Shown: piece by piece, positions 7,328 to 15,821 of the stretch
Layout of the letters: each line of letters starts with the position of its first letter
How positions within the stretch are numbered: position 1 is the stretch's first letter
The notes under the pieces: model-generated
What the model saw: only the letters and a program-made list of their open reading frames with translations
The model's database searches: none
Told to the model about the DNA's origin: nothing
Translations under genes and position numbers: made by a program
From: an uncultured Helicobacteraceae bacterium
GTDB taxonomy: Bacteria; Campylobacterota; Campylobacteria; Campylobacterales; UBA6016
Assembly (NCBI GenBank): GCA_937973585.1
Contig: CALJKN010000186.1
Location: 1-26,624 of the forward strand
Length of the DNA: 26,624 nucleotides
Reading direction: 5' to 3'

Positions 7328-8680
7328 CTAGATTATGTATTTTCCGTCAAAACAGGCTTTGCAATAGCTCTCCTGATCTCCGCCGCACGATGAGAGCAGC
7401 CCCTCAACACTGAGGTATGCCAGTGAGTCTGCTCCGATAAACTTTCTAACCTCGTCAACGCTTTTTGAGGAGCTAATCAGATGGCTTTTGTCTGGAGTGT
7501 CTATACCGTAAAAACAAGGATCCGATGTCGGAGGAGATGATATTCTCATGTGCACCTCGGCGGCACCCGCATCACGGAGCATTCTAACTATCTGTTTGCT
7601 TGTCGTCCCTCTGACGATACTGTCGTCGATAACAATGATTTTTTTGCCCGCTATCAGCTCTTTTATCGGGCTTAGTTTCATTTTTACCTTTAGGTCTCTA
7701 ATTTCCTGTGCGGGTTCGATAAAAGTCCGTCCGACGTAATGGTTTCTGATTATCCCGAGTTCAAAAGGGATATTGCTCTCTTTCGAATACCCAAGAGCCG
7801 CCGGAACGCCGCTATCCGGAACCGGAATCACCATATCGGCCTCTACCGGAAGCTCTTTTGAGAGGGCTCTCCCCATCTCTATCCTTGCCGAATATGCGCT
7901 TTTGCCAAAAAGCAAGCTGTCCGGTCTGGCAAAGTAGACGTATTCAAATATACATTTTTTTGGTGTTGCGGGAAAAACCTGTATAGATTGCGGCTCTTTG
8001 CCGTCTTCAAAAATCAGCATTTCGCCCGGATTTACGTCTCTTACAAACTTTGCCCCAACGAGGTCAAATGCACATGTCTCCGATGCAACAACCCAACCTT
8101 TTCCTAGTTTTCCGAGGCTAAGCGGTCTAAAGCCGTACGGATCCCTGATTGCGAACATTTTTGTTCTGGATAAAAATATAAAACAATAGGCTCCGGCAAC
8201 ACGCTTGACGGCATCTATGATTCTGTCCTTTAGCCTCGCTTTTTCGCTTCTGGAGATTAGATGAATGAGGTTTTCCGTATCCATTGAGGATTGAAATATG
8301 GCTCCGCTTTTTATGAGAGCGTCTCGTACCTCTTTTGCGTTTGTCAAGTTTCCGTTGTGGACTATGGACATTTCACCCAGATCGTATCTTGCAAAAACCG
8401 GTTGGGCATCTAGTATGCTATCCTCTCCGGCCGTAGAGTATCTGTTGTGCCCGACTGCCATTGAACCGGATAGTTTTTCCAGTTTCTCCTCGTTAAATAC
8501 CCTTGTGACAAGCCCTCTATCTTTTATCGTAAAAATTTTTTTACCGTTGGAGGAGCTTATTCCGCTTGCTTCCTGTCCGCGATGTTGCATAGCAAACAGT
8601 GAGAAGTATGCAATTTTTGAAGCACCGGGAACGCCGTAGACACCGACAACGGCGCATTTTTCGTTTAGTTCTCGCATCAT
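7328..8680 (-). CDS. purF: Amidophosphoribosyltransferase PurF
   Basis: A 450-residue enzyme that makes phosphoribosylamine from PRPP and glutamine, the first step of purine synthesis. After a short propeptide (MMRELNEK) comes the N-terminal nucleophile cysteine (C9). Glutaminase motifs are MQHRGQEASGI, GHNRYST and HNGNL; the PRPP-binding motif is VIDDSIVRGTTS. Four cysteines (in KKCIFEYVYF, DPCFYGID and CKAC) match the 4Fe-4S ligands of the Bacillus-type enzyme, so this is probably an oxygen-sensitive iron-sulfur form. I start at ATG 8680, overlapping the dapB stop as ATGA, not at the in-frame TTG 8692. ATG 8677 is also possible. Confidence 0.95.
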   Translation of the reverse strand: MMRELNEKCAVVGVYGVPGASKIAYFSLFAMQHRGQEASGISSSNGKKIFTIKDRGLVTRVFNEEKLEKLSGSMAVGHNRYSTAGEDSILDAQPVFARYDLGEMSIVHNGNLTNAKEVRDALIKSGAIFQSSMDTENLIHLISRSEKARLKDRIIDAVKRVAGAYCFIFLSRTKMFAIRDPYGFRPLSLGKLGKGWVVASETCAFDLVGAKFVRDVNPGEMLIFEDGKEPQSIQVFPATPKKCIFEYVYFARPDSLLFGKSAYSARIEMGRALSKELPVEADMVIPVPDSGVPAALGYSKESNIPFELGIIRNHYVGRTFIEPAQEIRDLKVKMKLSPIKELIAGKKIIVIDDSIVRGTTSKQIVRMLRDAGAAEVHMRISSPPTSDPCFYGIDTPDKSHLISSSKSVDEVRKFIGADSLAYLSVEGLLSSCGGDQESYCKACFDGKYII

Positions 8681-9438
8681 ATACCTAAGCAATCTTTGAT
8701 TTTGTATAGCCCCGGTTTTTGTCCGGCAAGCCAGATAGCCGCCTTAATAGCACCTTTCGCAAAAGTGTCCCTGCTAGTAGCCGTATGCGATAGTCTCAAA
8801 AATTCACCGTCATTGTAAAAACCGACGACGTGTTCGCCGACTATGTCGCCGCCCCGTAGAGCCATAACCGCTATTTCATCTTTTGTTCTGGCTCCGATGT
8901 TGCCGTCTCTTCCGCTGATTCTGACGGCATCCAGATCAAGATCTCTGCCTCTTGCGGCGCTCTCCGCCAGCGTTAATGCCGTTCCGCTAGGCGCATCTTT
9001 TTTGTGTCTGTGGTGCATCTCTACGATTTCGATATCAAACTCTCTTAGCTTGGCCGAGGCAGTCTCTACTAGAGAGTTTAACAGTGCAACACCCAAAGAC
9101 ATATTGGTCGCATACAAAATCGGCATAGAGGCCGAAGCGTCTTTCAGGAGGTTTTGTTGATGGGAACTTAGTCCGGTTGTTCCGATAACCAAAGCGGTAG
9201 GATGTTTCTCTGCCGCCTCTAGTAGCTCCTCTGTCCCTTCAGGTGAGGTGAAGTCTATAGCTACGTCGCAAGAGGCTAAAAACGATGCAACGTCGCCCCT
9301 AAATAGCGGGGATGATGTAAGCTCTGATTCGCCTTTAAAGTATATAGAGGCTAGCTCCATTGCCGGATTCTCGCTTACAAGTTCACACAGCAGTTTGCCG
9401 ACTCTGCCGCTAGCTCCGTAAATGCCTACTTTTAACAT
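8677..9438 (-). CDS. dapB: 4-hydroxy-tetrahydrodipicolinate reductase DapB
   Basis: A 253-residue NAD(P)H-dependent reductase of the diaminopimelate/lysine pathway. The Rossmann motif GIYGASGRVG is at the N-terminus. The conserved catalytic and substrate segment EMHHRHKKDAPSGTAL is mid-protein, and the C-terminal domain keeps GEHVVGFYNDGE and LSHTATSRDTFAKGA. I place the start at ATG 9438, which overlaps the trxB stop as TGATG, not at the TTG one codon upstream. It overlaps purF by 4 nt. The cluster trxB-dapB-purF is therefore likely co-translated. Confidence 0.95.
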   Translation of the reverse strand: MLKVGIYGASGRVGKLLCELVSENPAMELASIYFKGESELTSSPLFRGDVASFLASCDVAIDFTSPEGTEELLEAAEKHPTALVIGTTGLSSHQQNLLKDASASMPILYATNMSLGVALLNSLVETASAKLREFDIEIVEMHHRHKKDAPSGTALTLAESAARGRDLDLDAVRISGRDGNIGARTKDEIAVMALRGGDIVGEHVVGFYNDGEFLRLSHTATSRDTFAKGAIKAAIWLAGQKPGLYKIKDCLGI

Positions 9439-10382
9439 CAATGCCCGCCTTTAAAATGATCTACGTAAGAAATTGCCTCCAATGCCGCAACGGCTCCGTC
9501 AGCTGCAGCACATACCACTTGTCTAGCCGCTTCGCTTCTGACATCTCCCGCCGCAAAAAGACCGGCGACACTGGTTCTCATCTTGAGGTCTACTTTTATC
9601 TCACCGCTCTCTACGACTTCGCATATAAAATTGCCGTCGTCCGCTTTGAGGGATCCGTTGTTTACATCTCGTCCGACAAAGATAAAGATACCAGGAACTT
9701 CCAGATATCTGAGTTCCCCGTTTTGTTCTACGATGACGGTGTTAACTCCCATATTGTCCCCGGTTACCTGTTTTACCGAAGCGTTTAAGATTAGCTCAAT
9801 GTTTTCGGTGTGCTTTACCCTTTCAACCGATGAGGGTGCTGCTCTAAAAGTCTCTCTTCTGTGTACTAGATAGACTTTTTTGCAGATTTTGGCTAGATAG
9901 TGGGCCTCTTCCAGAGCAGTATCCCCGCCGCCCATAACGACAACCTCTTTGCCTCTATAAAAAAATCCGTCGCAAGTAGCGCAAGTGCTAACCCCTCTAC
10001 CAAAATACTGGCTCTCGCCGTCAAAACCTGCTTTTTTAGGAACCGAGCCGGTTGCGATAATAACACTCATAGCCTCTTTGGTTGTCCCATCCATCATTGT
10101 CAAAATAAAATGGCCGTTGTCGGTTTTGGCTATTTTAGAGACACCGTTCATATCGAACTTTAACCCGAAATGTTCAGCCTGCGGGAGCCACTCTTGCATA
10201 AAGTCAAGCCCAGATTTTACCTCTTTGATACCCGGATAGTTCTCTATCTCGCTACTTTGCGTTATCTGTCCGCCCGGCATCCCGATATCAAACATTACAA
10301 CCTCTTTTAGTCCGCCTCTACACGCATAGAGTCCTGCCGTAATTCCGGCCGGTCCGCCGCCTACAATAGCTAATTCGAGCAT
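9438..10382 (-). CDS. trxB: Thioredoxin reductase TrxB
   Basis: A 314-residue FAD- and NADPH-dependent enzyme that reduces thioredoxin. It has the FAD motif GGGPAGITAG at 8-17, the redox-active CATC at 134-137, the NADPH-domain motif GGGDTALEEA, and the C-terminal FAD motif FAAGDVRSEAARQVVCAAADGA. Length is typical. GGAG lies about 6 nt before the ATG. It follows trxA but is separated from it by a hairpin terminator and has its own promoter-like site, so the two may be expressed at different levels. Confidence 0.95.
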   Translation of the reverse strand: MLELAIVGGGPAGITAGLYACRGGLKEVVMFDIGMPGGQITQSSEIENYPGIKEVKSGLDFMQEWLPQAEHFGLKFDMNGVSKIAKTDNGHFILTMMDGTTKEAMSVIIATGSVPKKAGFDGESQYFGRGVSTCATCDGFFYRGKEVVVMGGGDTALEEAHYLAKICKKVYLVHRRETFRAAPSSVERVKHTENIELILNASVKQVTGDNMGVNTVIVEQNGELRYLEVPGIFIFVGRDVNNGSLKADDGNFICEVVESGEIKVDLKMRTSVAGLFAAGDVRSEAARQVVCAAADGAVAALEAISYVDHFKGGH

Positions 10383-10409
10383 AGGTTTCTCCGAATGATT
10401 TTTAGTGGG

Positions 10410-10418
10410 ATAGTATCA
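10410..10418 (-). promoter_or_regulatory. Extended -10 element upstream of trxB
   Basis: On the minus strand TGATACTAT reads as TGn followed by TACTAT, an extended -10 box, ending 27 nt before the trxB ATG and downstream of the trxA terminator hairpin. No clear -35 is seen. It would drive trxB-dapB-purF and the radical SAM gene. Confidence 0.45.
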
Positions 10419-10440
10419 AAAAAATGTTGATAAAAAGTGA

Positions 10441-10465
10441 AAGCCGCCGTTTATAACGGCGGTTT
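10441..10465 (-). terminator. Hairpin terminator after trxA
   Basis: On the minus strand CCGCCGTT pairs with AACGGCGG around a 3-nt ATA loop, followed by CTTTC and a short T-run. It lies 16 nt after the trxA stop and is the clearest intrinsic terminator in the window. It is not followed by a perfect T-tract, so read-through to trxB is possible. Confidence 0.7.
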
Positions 10466-10480
10466 GGAGTAGTGGGAATA

Positions 10481-10798
10481 TTAGAGTAGTGAATCTATTT
10501 TTTGTTTAAATGTTTGCTTAGCAGCAGCACCAACCATTTGATCTACAACTTTTCCGTCTTTTAGGAATAGGATAGTAGGGATCGATCTGATTCCGAATTT
10601 TACGGCTAGATCTTGCTCTTCGTCGGTATTTACTTTGCATATTTTTGCTTTGCCGTCATATTCTTCGGCTAGCTCTTCAATGATTGGAGCAACCATTCTG
10701 CAAGGTCCGCACCAAGGTGCCCAGAAATCTACTACCGCAAGGCCGCTACCTACGGTTTCTTCAAAATTTCCGGCGGTTAGTTCGATATATTTTCCCAT
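10481..10798 (-). CDS. trxA: Thioredoxin TrxA
   Basis: A 105-residue thioredoxin, the general cytoplasmic disulfide reductant. The active site WCGPC has its cysteines at 30 and 33. The cis-proline loop SIPT in IRSIPTILFLKDG and the buried aspartate in VVDFWAPWC are present. No signal peptide is seen. AGGAA precedes the ATG. It has its own TATAAT and a downstream hairpin terminator, so it can be made as a single-gene transcript. Confidence 0.97.
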   Translation of the reverse strand: MGKYIELTAGNFEETVGSGLAVVDFWAPWCGPCRMVAPIIEELAEEYDGKAKICKVNTDEEQDLAVKFGIRSIPTILFLKDGKVVDQMVGAAAKQTFKQKIDSLL

Positions 10799-10834
10799 TT
10801 TGATTTCCTTTTTAGTTTTTGCTCTTGTCTTTTC

Positions 10835-10840
10835 ATTATA
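10835..10840 (-). promoter_or_regulatory. -10 element of the trxA promoter
   Basis: A perfect TATAAT on the minus strand, 36 nt upstream of the trxA ATG, just past the end of the methyltransferase gene. GCATTG lies 17 nt further upstream as a weak -35. This would allow trxA to be transcribed apart from the genes before it. Confidence 0.6.
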
Positions 10841-10846
10841 CGACCC

Positions 10847-11446
10847 CTAATCTTTAACAATGCTTACGGTGATGTCAGAGTCCAGATAGCCGCTGATTGT
10901 CTTGTATTTGTATTTTGAATTTAGGTGTGAGAGGAGGGCGCTTTTTGAGAGCTTTAGATATCCGTCATACTTTGCGTTTAGGATGAGATTAAAAATAAAG
11001 CCGTGTTTTGAGATGGATACCGCTTTTTCAAGGTATCCGAAAAAAACGTTTGGACTGCTAAAGGCAAAAACCCCACTGGCGAAAACGTAATCATATATCT
11101 CCGATTCGTCTCTTATAGAGATATTTTTGAATCTTGCCCCTTTGTGGAGGTGTTTGGCTTTTGCAACGTAATCACCTAAGATATCGATTCCGGTGTAGTC
11201 GCATTCGATATTTTCAGATTTTAAAAATCGGTAAAATGCCCCCGTTCCGCATCCGAAATCCAATATTTTTTTGTTTGATAGCTCAGTTCCTTCGATTAGC
11301 TTTGAAAATCTAATCTCCTGTCTTTTGTGGCTTAGCCAGCCGACGGCTCCATATTCGGTATCGGTATTTTCAAAAAAACTTTTGTAGATTTTTTTCTGCT
11401 TATTTTCGTTATGCGAGGCTTGAAGGTCAAAAAGTGACATTTTCAT
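10847..11446 (-). CDS. Class I SAM-dependent methyltransferase, substrate unknown
   Basis: A 199-residue protein with the SAM-binding motif I ILDFGCGTGAFYRFLK, an acidic residue after the next strand (YTGIDI), and the motif IV-like strand YDYVFASGVFAF. No target domain identifies the substrate. I chose ATG 11446 over an upstream TTG at 11455 because GGGGAG lies about 11 nt before it; a second ATG at 11440 is also possible. It overlaps the YraN gene. By position it sits between YraN and trxA. Confidence 0.78.
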   Translation of the reverse strand: MKMSLFDLQASHNENKQKKIYKSFFENTDTEYGAVGWLSHKRQEIRFSKLIEGTELSNKKILDFGCGTGAFYRFLKSENIECDYTGIDILGDYVAKAKHLHKGARFKNISIRDESEIYDYVFASGVFAFSSPNVFFGYLEKAVSISKHGFIFNLILNAKYDGYLKLSKSALLSHLNSKYKYKTISGYLDSDITVSIVKD

Positions 11447-11759
11447 AAAGCTCAAACTCCCCGCTTCTGATAACTAATAAATCCAGACAAAACGGAGACG
11501 TGATTTTGTGTTTTAAAAGATAGAGGTTTACCCCTTTGAGGAGTTTTTTTTGTTTTGCAGGGGTGTAGTTGTATGAGGGTTCAAATCCATCTCCGGATTT
11601 TACCTCCACAAAACGGTAAACACCGTCTCGTAGGCAGACGATATCTATTTCGCTAAACCTCTCCCTTACGTTTGTCTCTACAATCTGATATCCGATCCTT
11701 TTTAAATATGAAACGGCGAGGTTCTCTGCTTCAGCCCCTTTTTGGACGGTGTTTTTCAT
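11427..11759 (-). CDS. YraN family (UPF0102) nuclease-like protein
   Basis: A 110-residue protein with the YraN pattern: GAEAENLAVSYLKRIGY, then the nuclease-fold core SEIDIVCLRDG and FVEVKSGDG (the E...D...E-x-K arrangement of restriction-like folds), then a C-terminal arm. The molecular role of the family is not established. The frame is open 46 codons further upstream, but that part runs inside the SDR gene and has no family similarity, so I start at ATG 11759. It overlaps the SDR gene by 29 nt and the methyltransferase gene by about 20. Confidence 0.82.
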   Translation of the reverse strand: MKNTVQKGAEAENLAVSYLKRIGYQIVETNVRERFSEIDIVCLRDGVYRFVEVKSGDGFEPSYNYTPAKQKKLLKGVNLYLLKHKITSPFCLDLLVIRSGEFELYENVTF

Positions 11760-12507
11760 AATTAGCAACAGATATGATTTTTTCTCTAAGGCGGCGGGGG
11801 ATTTTTGAGAGTATTTTTGCGAATGAAGCAAACAAAAACGGAAAGGCATATTCGGCCCTATTTGTTTCGATCGCCCGTTCAATTTTGGAGGCGGCATACT
11901 CGAGCTCCATCAAAAAAGGCATTTTAAAATCGTTTTTGTCGGTTAGCGGTGTCTTTATAAACCCAGGTTGTATATTTATTACCGATATGCCGTCGTTTTT
12001 TAGTAGCAGCCTCATTGAGTCGGCAAATGAATTTAACGCCCTTTTTGAGGCGCTATATGCGGCGGTTGTCGGAAAAGCGACAAGGGAGGCAAGGGATGAG
12101 ATTATGACAATTTTGCCGCTTTGTTGAGCTTTCATCTTTTTGGCAAAAATCTCGCATATAGCGGCAACCGATAAAAAGTTTGTCTCAACTATTTTTTTAA
12201 AATCGTCAAAAATATAAATATCGGATTTGTGCTCACTAGATATTCCGGCATTTGCAATCAAAATATCTATTTTTTCTGAGGAGCGGCAGATTTGCTCCGA
12301 TGTTTCGATAAGTTTTTTAAAATCGGTAACATCGGTCGGGAAAATCTCAACAGATAGGAGTGGGTAGCGTGTTGATAAGGATTGTGCCAACTCTCTTAGT
12401 GCCACCTCCCTCCTTGCTATCAAGTACAGTTTGGAGGCTTTTGCGGCATATCTTTTTGAGAGTTCCAGCCCTATACCGCTGGAAGCCCCTGTGATAACAA
12501 CGGTCAA
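11731..12507 (-). CDS. Short-chain dehydrogenase/reductase, substrate unknown
   Basis: A 258-residue classical SDR oxidoreductase. It has the cofactor motif TGASSGIG at 6-13, NAG in IANAGISSE, the catalytic serine in VIISSLAS and the YSASK motif, followed by INIQPGFIKTPLT. The C-terminal region ends in a basic, hydrophobic stretch (FASFAKILSKIPRRLREKI) that may touch the membrane. The start is TTG at 12507, 4 nt after the hom stop with GAGGGG upstream; no ATG precedes the cofactor motif. Cofactor (NAD or NADP) and substrate cannot be read from sequence. Confidence 0.85.
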   Translation of the reverse strand: MTVVITGASSGIGLELSKRYAAKASKLYLIARREVALRELAQSLSTRYPLLSVEIFPTDVTDFKKLIETSEQICRSSEKIDILIANAGISSEHKSDIYIFDDFKKIVETNFLSVAAICEIFAKKMKAQQSGKIVIISSLASLVAFPTTAAYSASKRALNSFADSMRLLLKNDGISVINIQPGFIKTPLTDKNDFKMPFLMELEYAASKIERAIETNRAEYAFPFLFASFAKILSKIPRRLREKIISVANYEKHRPKRG

Positions 12508-12511
12508 AGGG

Positions 12512-13780
12512 TTACCCCTCTATCCTTATCATAACCGGCTTTTTGGATACGCACGGTAGTGCGGCCACATCGGATAACGCTTTTTGGATTCCCTCCTCTT
12601 TTGCCTCGTGTGTGCTAAATAAGAGATTGGCAGAGTCCCCTTTGTTTTTTTGTTTGAAGTTCTCTACCGATATGCCGTGAGAGGCCAAAACGTTTGATAT
12701 TTGACCTAAAACACCGACGACATCGGCGGCTTCTATCCGAATATAGTATTTGCCGTAAATATCCCCTTTGCCGGCGAGTGTTAACCCGCTCTCTAAAGGC
12801 TTGTTAAAGCCCATCATAGCGGCGGCGCTCTCGGATCTTGCTATCTCTATCAGGTTTGCTATAACGGCGCTTGCGGTAGCGTCTCCTCCCGCTCCGGCAC
12901 CGTAAAACATAGTTTCACCCACTTTGTCTCCGGTGATTGCTACGGCATTCATAACGCCGTCAACATCTGCCAATATATGCTCTTCGCTTATTAGGGTAGG
13001 ATGAACTCTTAGTTCTACCTCTTCCCCTCTTTTTTTTGCTATTGCCAGAAGCTTGATGACGTATCCGAAATCTTTTGCAAACTCTATATCTTCTTTCGCA
13101 ATTTCGGTAATCCCTTCAATTAGTATATCTTCAGGTTTGGCATCTATTCCATAGGCGATAGAGGCCAAAATGACAAGCTTGTGCGCCGCATCTCCGCCGC
13201 CTACGTCTAGTGCTGGATCGGCTTCGGCATAGCCTAGCTTTTGGGCATCTTTTAGGACATCGGCAAAATCGCTCCCCTCTCTCATCATTCTGGTTAGAAT
13301 GTAGTTGCATGTTCCGTTTACTATCCCTTTGATAGAGAGGATATGGTTTGCCGGAAGACCGTCTCTTAGGGCATATATGACCGGAATCCCGCCCGCTACG
13401 CTAGCCTCATATCCGAAATGGAGATTTTTTGCCAAAGATTCAAGTTCGCTTCGATGGTAGGCAAGCATCGCTTTGTTTGCCGTAACGACCGATTTTCCGC
13501 TTTGGAGTGCCTGTTTGACGACGGAATACGGAAAATCAACCCCGCCCATCAGTTCTACTACGACATCCACGGATGGATCGTTTAAAACGTCGCTTACGTC
13601 CGTCGTTACCTTGATCCCTAGATCTGCAGCCTTCTCCGGTTCTCTGGTTGCGCCGCTAATTACTTCTATTTTTTTTCCGGCTCTGGCGGTTATTATCCCC
13701 TCGTTCTCTTTTAGTATCCTAACAACCGAACCGCCTACGGTACCTAACCCCAAAACCCCTATTTTTAGCACATCACCCAT
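12512..13780 (-). CDS. hom: Homoserine dehydrogenase
   Basis: A 422-residue NAD(P)-dependent enzyme that reduces aspartate semialdehyde to homoserine for threonine and methionine synthesis. The Rossmann motif GVLGLGTVGGSVV is at the N-terminus. VTANKAMLA and the catalytic-domain segment GIVNGTCNYILTRM with GYAEADPALDVGG follow. A C-terminal ACT domain (about 345-422, IRIEAADVVGVLGQIS) suggests feedback control by threonine. It overlaps the upstream aminotransferase gene by 8 nt and is followed within 4 nt by the SDR gene. Confidence 0.95.
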   Translation of the reverse strand: MGDVLKIGVLGLGTVGGSVVRILKENEGIITARAGKKIEVISGATREPEKAADLGIKVTTDVSDVLNDPSVDVVVELMGGVDFPYSVVKQALQSGKSVVTANKAMLAYHRSELESLAKNLHFGYEASVAGGIPVIYALRDGLPANHILSIKGIVNGTCNYILTRMMREGSDFADVLKDAQKLGYAEADPALDVGGGDAAHKLVILASIAYGIDAKPEDILIEGITEIAKEDIEFAKDFGYVIKLLAIAKKRGEEVELRVHPTLISEEHILADVDGVMNAVAITGDKVGETMFYGAGAGGDATASAVIANLIEIARSESAAAMMGFNKPLESGLTLAGKGDIYGKYYIRIEAADVVGVLGQISNVLASHGISVENFKQKNKGDSANLLFSTHEAKEEGIQKALSDVAALPCVSKKPVMIRIEG

Positions 13781-14960
13781 TTTTCAAAAACTCTTTTATA
13801 TTTTTTGCCGCTTGTCTTGTCCGTTTTTCGTTCTCTATAAACGCAATCCTAACGTAGTCATCACCGTAAGGGCCGAAACCGATACCGGGGCTTACCGCTA
13901 CGTTTGCCTCCAAAAGGAGCTTTTTTGAAAACTCCAAACTCCCCAAATGTCGTAGATGTTCCGGTATTTTTGCCCATGCAAACATCGACGCTTTCGGTTT
14001 GTCTATTTTCCAACCCGCCTCATTAAAGCTGTCGCACAGGATATGCATCCTTTTTTCATACATCTGTCTGATTTTTTCGACATCTTCGGCACCGTTGTTT
14101 AGAGCTTCGATAGCTCCAACCTGTAGAGATGTGTGCATACCGTAGTCAAAGTAGCTTTTGATTTTTGCCAATGCGCCCACAAGTTTTTTGTTTCCTACGA
14201 CAAAGCCGACCCTCCAGCCTGCCATGTTGTAGCTTTTTGAAAGGGTAAACGTCTCAACCGCAACATCTTTTGCCCCTGGAATTTGCATTATGGACGGAGT
14301 TTTGTAATCCCCAAAAGATATATCCGCATATGCTATATCGGAGATGATATAAAATCTCTCTCGTTTGGCGAGAGCGACAAGTTTTTCGTAAAAATCAAGC
14401 TCTACGCAAGCCGTCGTCGGATTGTTTGGGAAGTTAACGACAACGTATTTCGGTCTAGGGGTAGACTCTTTAATTGCTTTTTCCAGTTTTCCAAAAAAAT
14501 CACCGTCCTCCGGACTTAGCGGAACCCTGTTTACATTTCCGCCGCAAAGGACTATCCCGTATGTGTGTATCGGATAGCTGGGATCTGGGACAATGGCAAG
14601 GTCGCCCGGATCGGTTATTGCAAATACAAGATGAACATATCCCTCTTTGGAGCCTATAGTTGCTATGGCTTCGCTCTCCGGATCCAAAATTACCCCGTAT
14701 TTTCTATCGTACCATTTGCAGATAGCCTCTCTTAGTTTATAAATACCTTTGGAGGCAGAGTATCTGTGTACTTTTGATCTTTTTAGAACCTCTACCGCTT
14801 TTTCAACGATATGCTCCGGGGTATCTCCGTCCGGATTTCCCATGCTAAAGTCTATTACGTCCTCTCCTGCGTATCTTTGTTGCATCTTTAGTTCGTTTAC
14901 CGCCGCAAAGACGTAAGGGGGAAGCCTTTTTATTTTATTAAATTCAATTTCGTCAAACAC
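13773..14960 (-). CDS. PLP-dependent class I/II aminotransferase (AlaC/DapL-like)
   Basis: A 395-residue fold-type I aminotransferase. It has the N-terminal substrate stretch SMGNPDGDTPEHI, NFPNNPTTA, SDIAYADISF, the PLP lysine in TLSKSYNMAGWRVGF, and the carboxylate-binding arginine in DDYVRIAF. The closest family in memory is the AlaC/LL-diaminopimelate-like group that sits next to hom in Campylobacterota. The substrate (alanine, aspartate or a diaminopimelate precursor) cannot be decided. The start is GTG 14960. It overlaps hom, so a role in aspartate-family amino acids is plausible. Confidence 0.87.
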   Translation of the reverse strand: MFDEIEFNKIKRLPPYVFAAVNELKMQQRYAGEDVIDFSMGNPDGDTPEHIVEKAVEVLKRSKVHRYSASKGIYKLREAICKWYDRKYGVILDPESEAIATIGSKEGYVHLVFAITDPGDLAIVPDPSYPIHTYGIVLCGGNVNRVPLSPEDGDFFGKLEKAIKESTPRPKYVVVNFPNNPTTACVELDFYEKLVALAKRERFYIISDIAYADISFGDYKTPSIMQIPGAKDVAVETFTLSKSYNMAGWRVGFVVGNKKLVGALAKIKSYFDYGMHTSLQVGAIEALNNGAEDVEKIRQMYEKRMHILCDSFNEAGWKIDKPKASMFAWAKIPEHLRHLGSLEFSKKLLLEANVAVSPGIGFGPYGDDYVRIAFIENEKRTRQAAKNIKEFLKNG

Positions 14961-14990
14961 TTCTCTGTCCTCTTGAAAATTTTTAGTTTT

Positions 14991-15821
14991 TTAGTGTTTT
15001 TTCTTTTCCGATAGCTTATCGTACTCTTCAACCGTAATCTTTTTGATTACGCCGTCTTTGTAGTGATACCTGATTTTTCCACCGTCAACCGGAGTTGTGG
15101 CATTTGAATCGGCAACGAGTTTTACCATGGCATGCCCAAAGGTGATTAGTTGCTCTCTGCTGGCGTTAAAATCGTATCGTCCTTTTATCGTATCCTCAAA
15201 CCATCTATCTTTTTCTGTATCCAGATATTTTATCCCCATCCATACCTTGGATGAGGGCTCCGCATAGAGGGTGTGCGCACCGTTTTGTATCGGTTTTTGT
15301 TCCGATACTTGCGGTTTTGCCGTAGCGTTAATATCCAAAGAGGCGTTATTTTCGTTTGTTTTGTTTGCCTCGATCGTTTGGTTGTTTTCTGACGGAACGG
15401 TTATTGTATTTAGTATTCCGGCGTTATTTTCGACCGTTGCCGTCGTATTCGGTTCTACCGTTTTATTGCCGCCGCTGTAAGAAAAAAATATCGTAGCCCC
15501 GAGGGCAATCGCCACCAAAACGGCTATAGCTGTTTTGGGAACCCTTTTTGTCTCCTCTTTGGCAGACTCCATATGGAGTTTATCCATAGTAGCCACTACA
15601 GGCTCTTTTTGCTCCCTAAAAGCCTCAAACTCTGTTAGCCAATCGGATAGATCAAGGTCAAACTCTTGCTCTAAGATTTTAACAAGCCCTTTTGCTTTTA
15701 CCGGATTGATTTTTTCAAAACGTTTGTTTAACATATCCTCTATCGTTGTCTGGACGATGTGGACTCTTGCGGCGATAACTTGGGGATCAATGTTTTTAAG
15801 CTCTTCCAACCCTTTTTTCAT
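14991..15821 (-). CDS. Single-span membrane protein with RodZ-like layout
   Basis: A 276-residue protein of no firmly recognised family. The N-terminal region (about 10-62) is helical and looks like a RodZ-type helix-turn-helix: VIAARVHIV, IEDMLNKRFEKI, and LEQEFDLDLSDWL parallel the order of RodZ segments. One transmembrane helix spans about 96-114, preceded by KRVPK, so the N-terminus is cytoplasmic. A low-complexity Asn/Thr/Glu linker (120-180) leads to a small periplasmic domain (about 190-255, VWMGIKYLDTEKDRWFED to FGHAMVKLV) recalling DUF4115. Its ATG overlaps the rlmB stop (TAATG). Alternative: a lineage-specific periplasmic protein with unrelated function. Confidence 0.75.
   Translation of the reverse strand: MKKGLEELKNIDPQVIAARVHIVQTTIEDMLNKRFEKINPVKAKGLVKILEQEFDLDLSDWLTEFEAFREQKEPVVATMDKLHMESAKEETKRVPKTAIAVLVAIALGATIFFSYSGGNKTVEPNTTATVENNAGILNTITVPSENNQTIEANKTNENNASLDINATAKPQVSEQKPIQNGAHTLYAEPSSKVWMGIKYLDTEKDRWFEDTIKGRYDFNASREQLITFGHAMVKLVADSNATTPVDGGKIRYHYKDGVIKKITVEEYDKLSEKKKH

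Noticed and set aside
8681..8692. Upstream TTG start for purF
   Set aside because: ATG 8680 overlaps the dapB stop as ATGA and puts the nucleophile cysteine nine residues in, as expected for the short propeptide.
11760..11897. 46-codon N-terminal extension of the YraN protein
   Set aside because: It lies within the SDR gene in another frame and lacks family similarity; a full-length YraN begins at ATG 11759.
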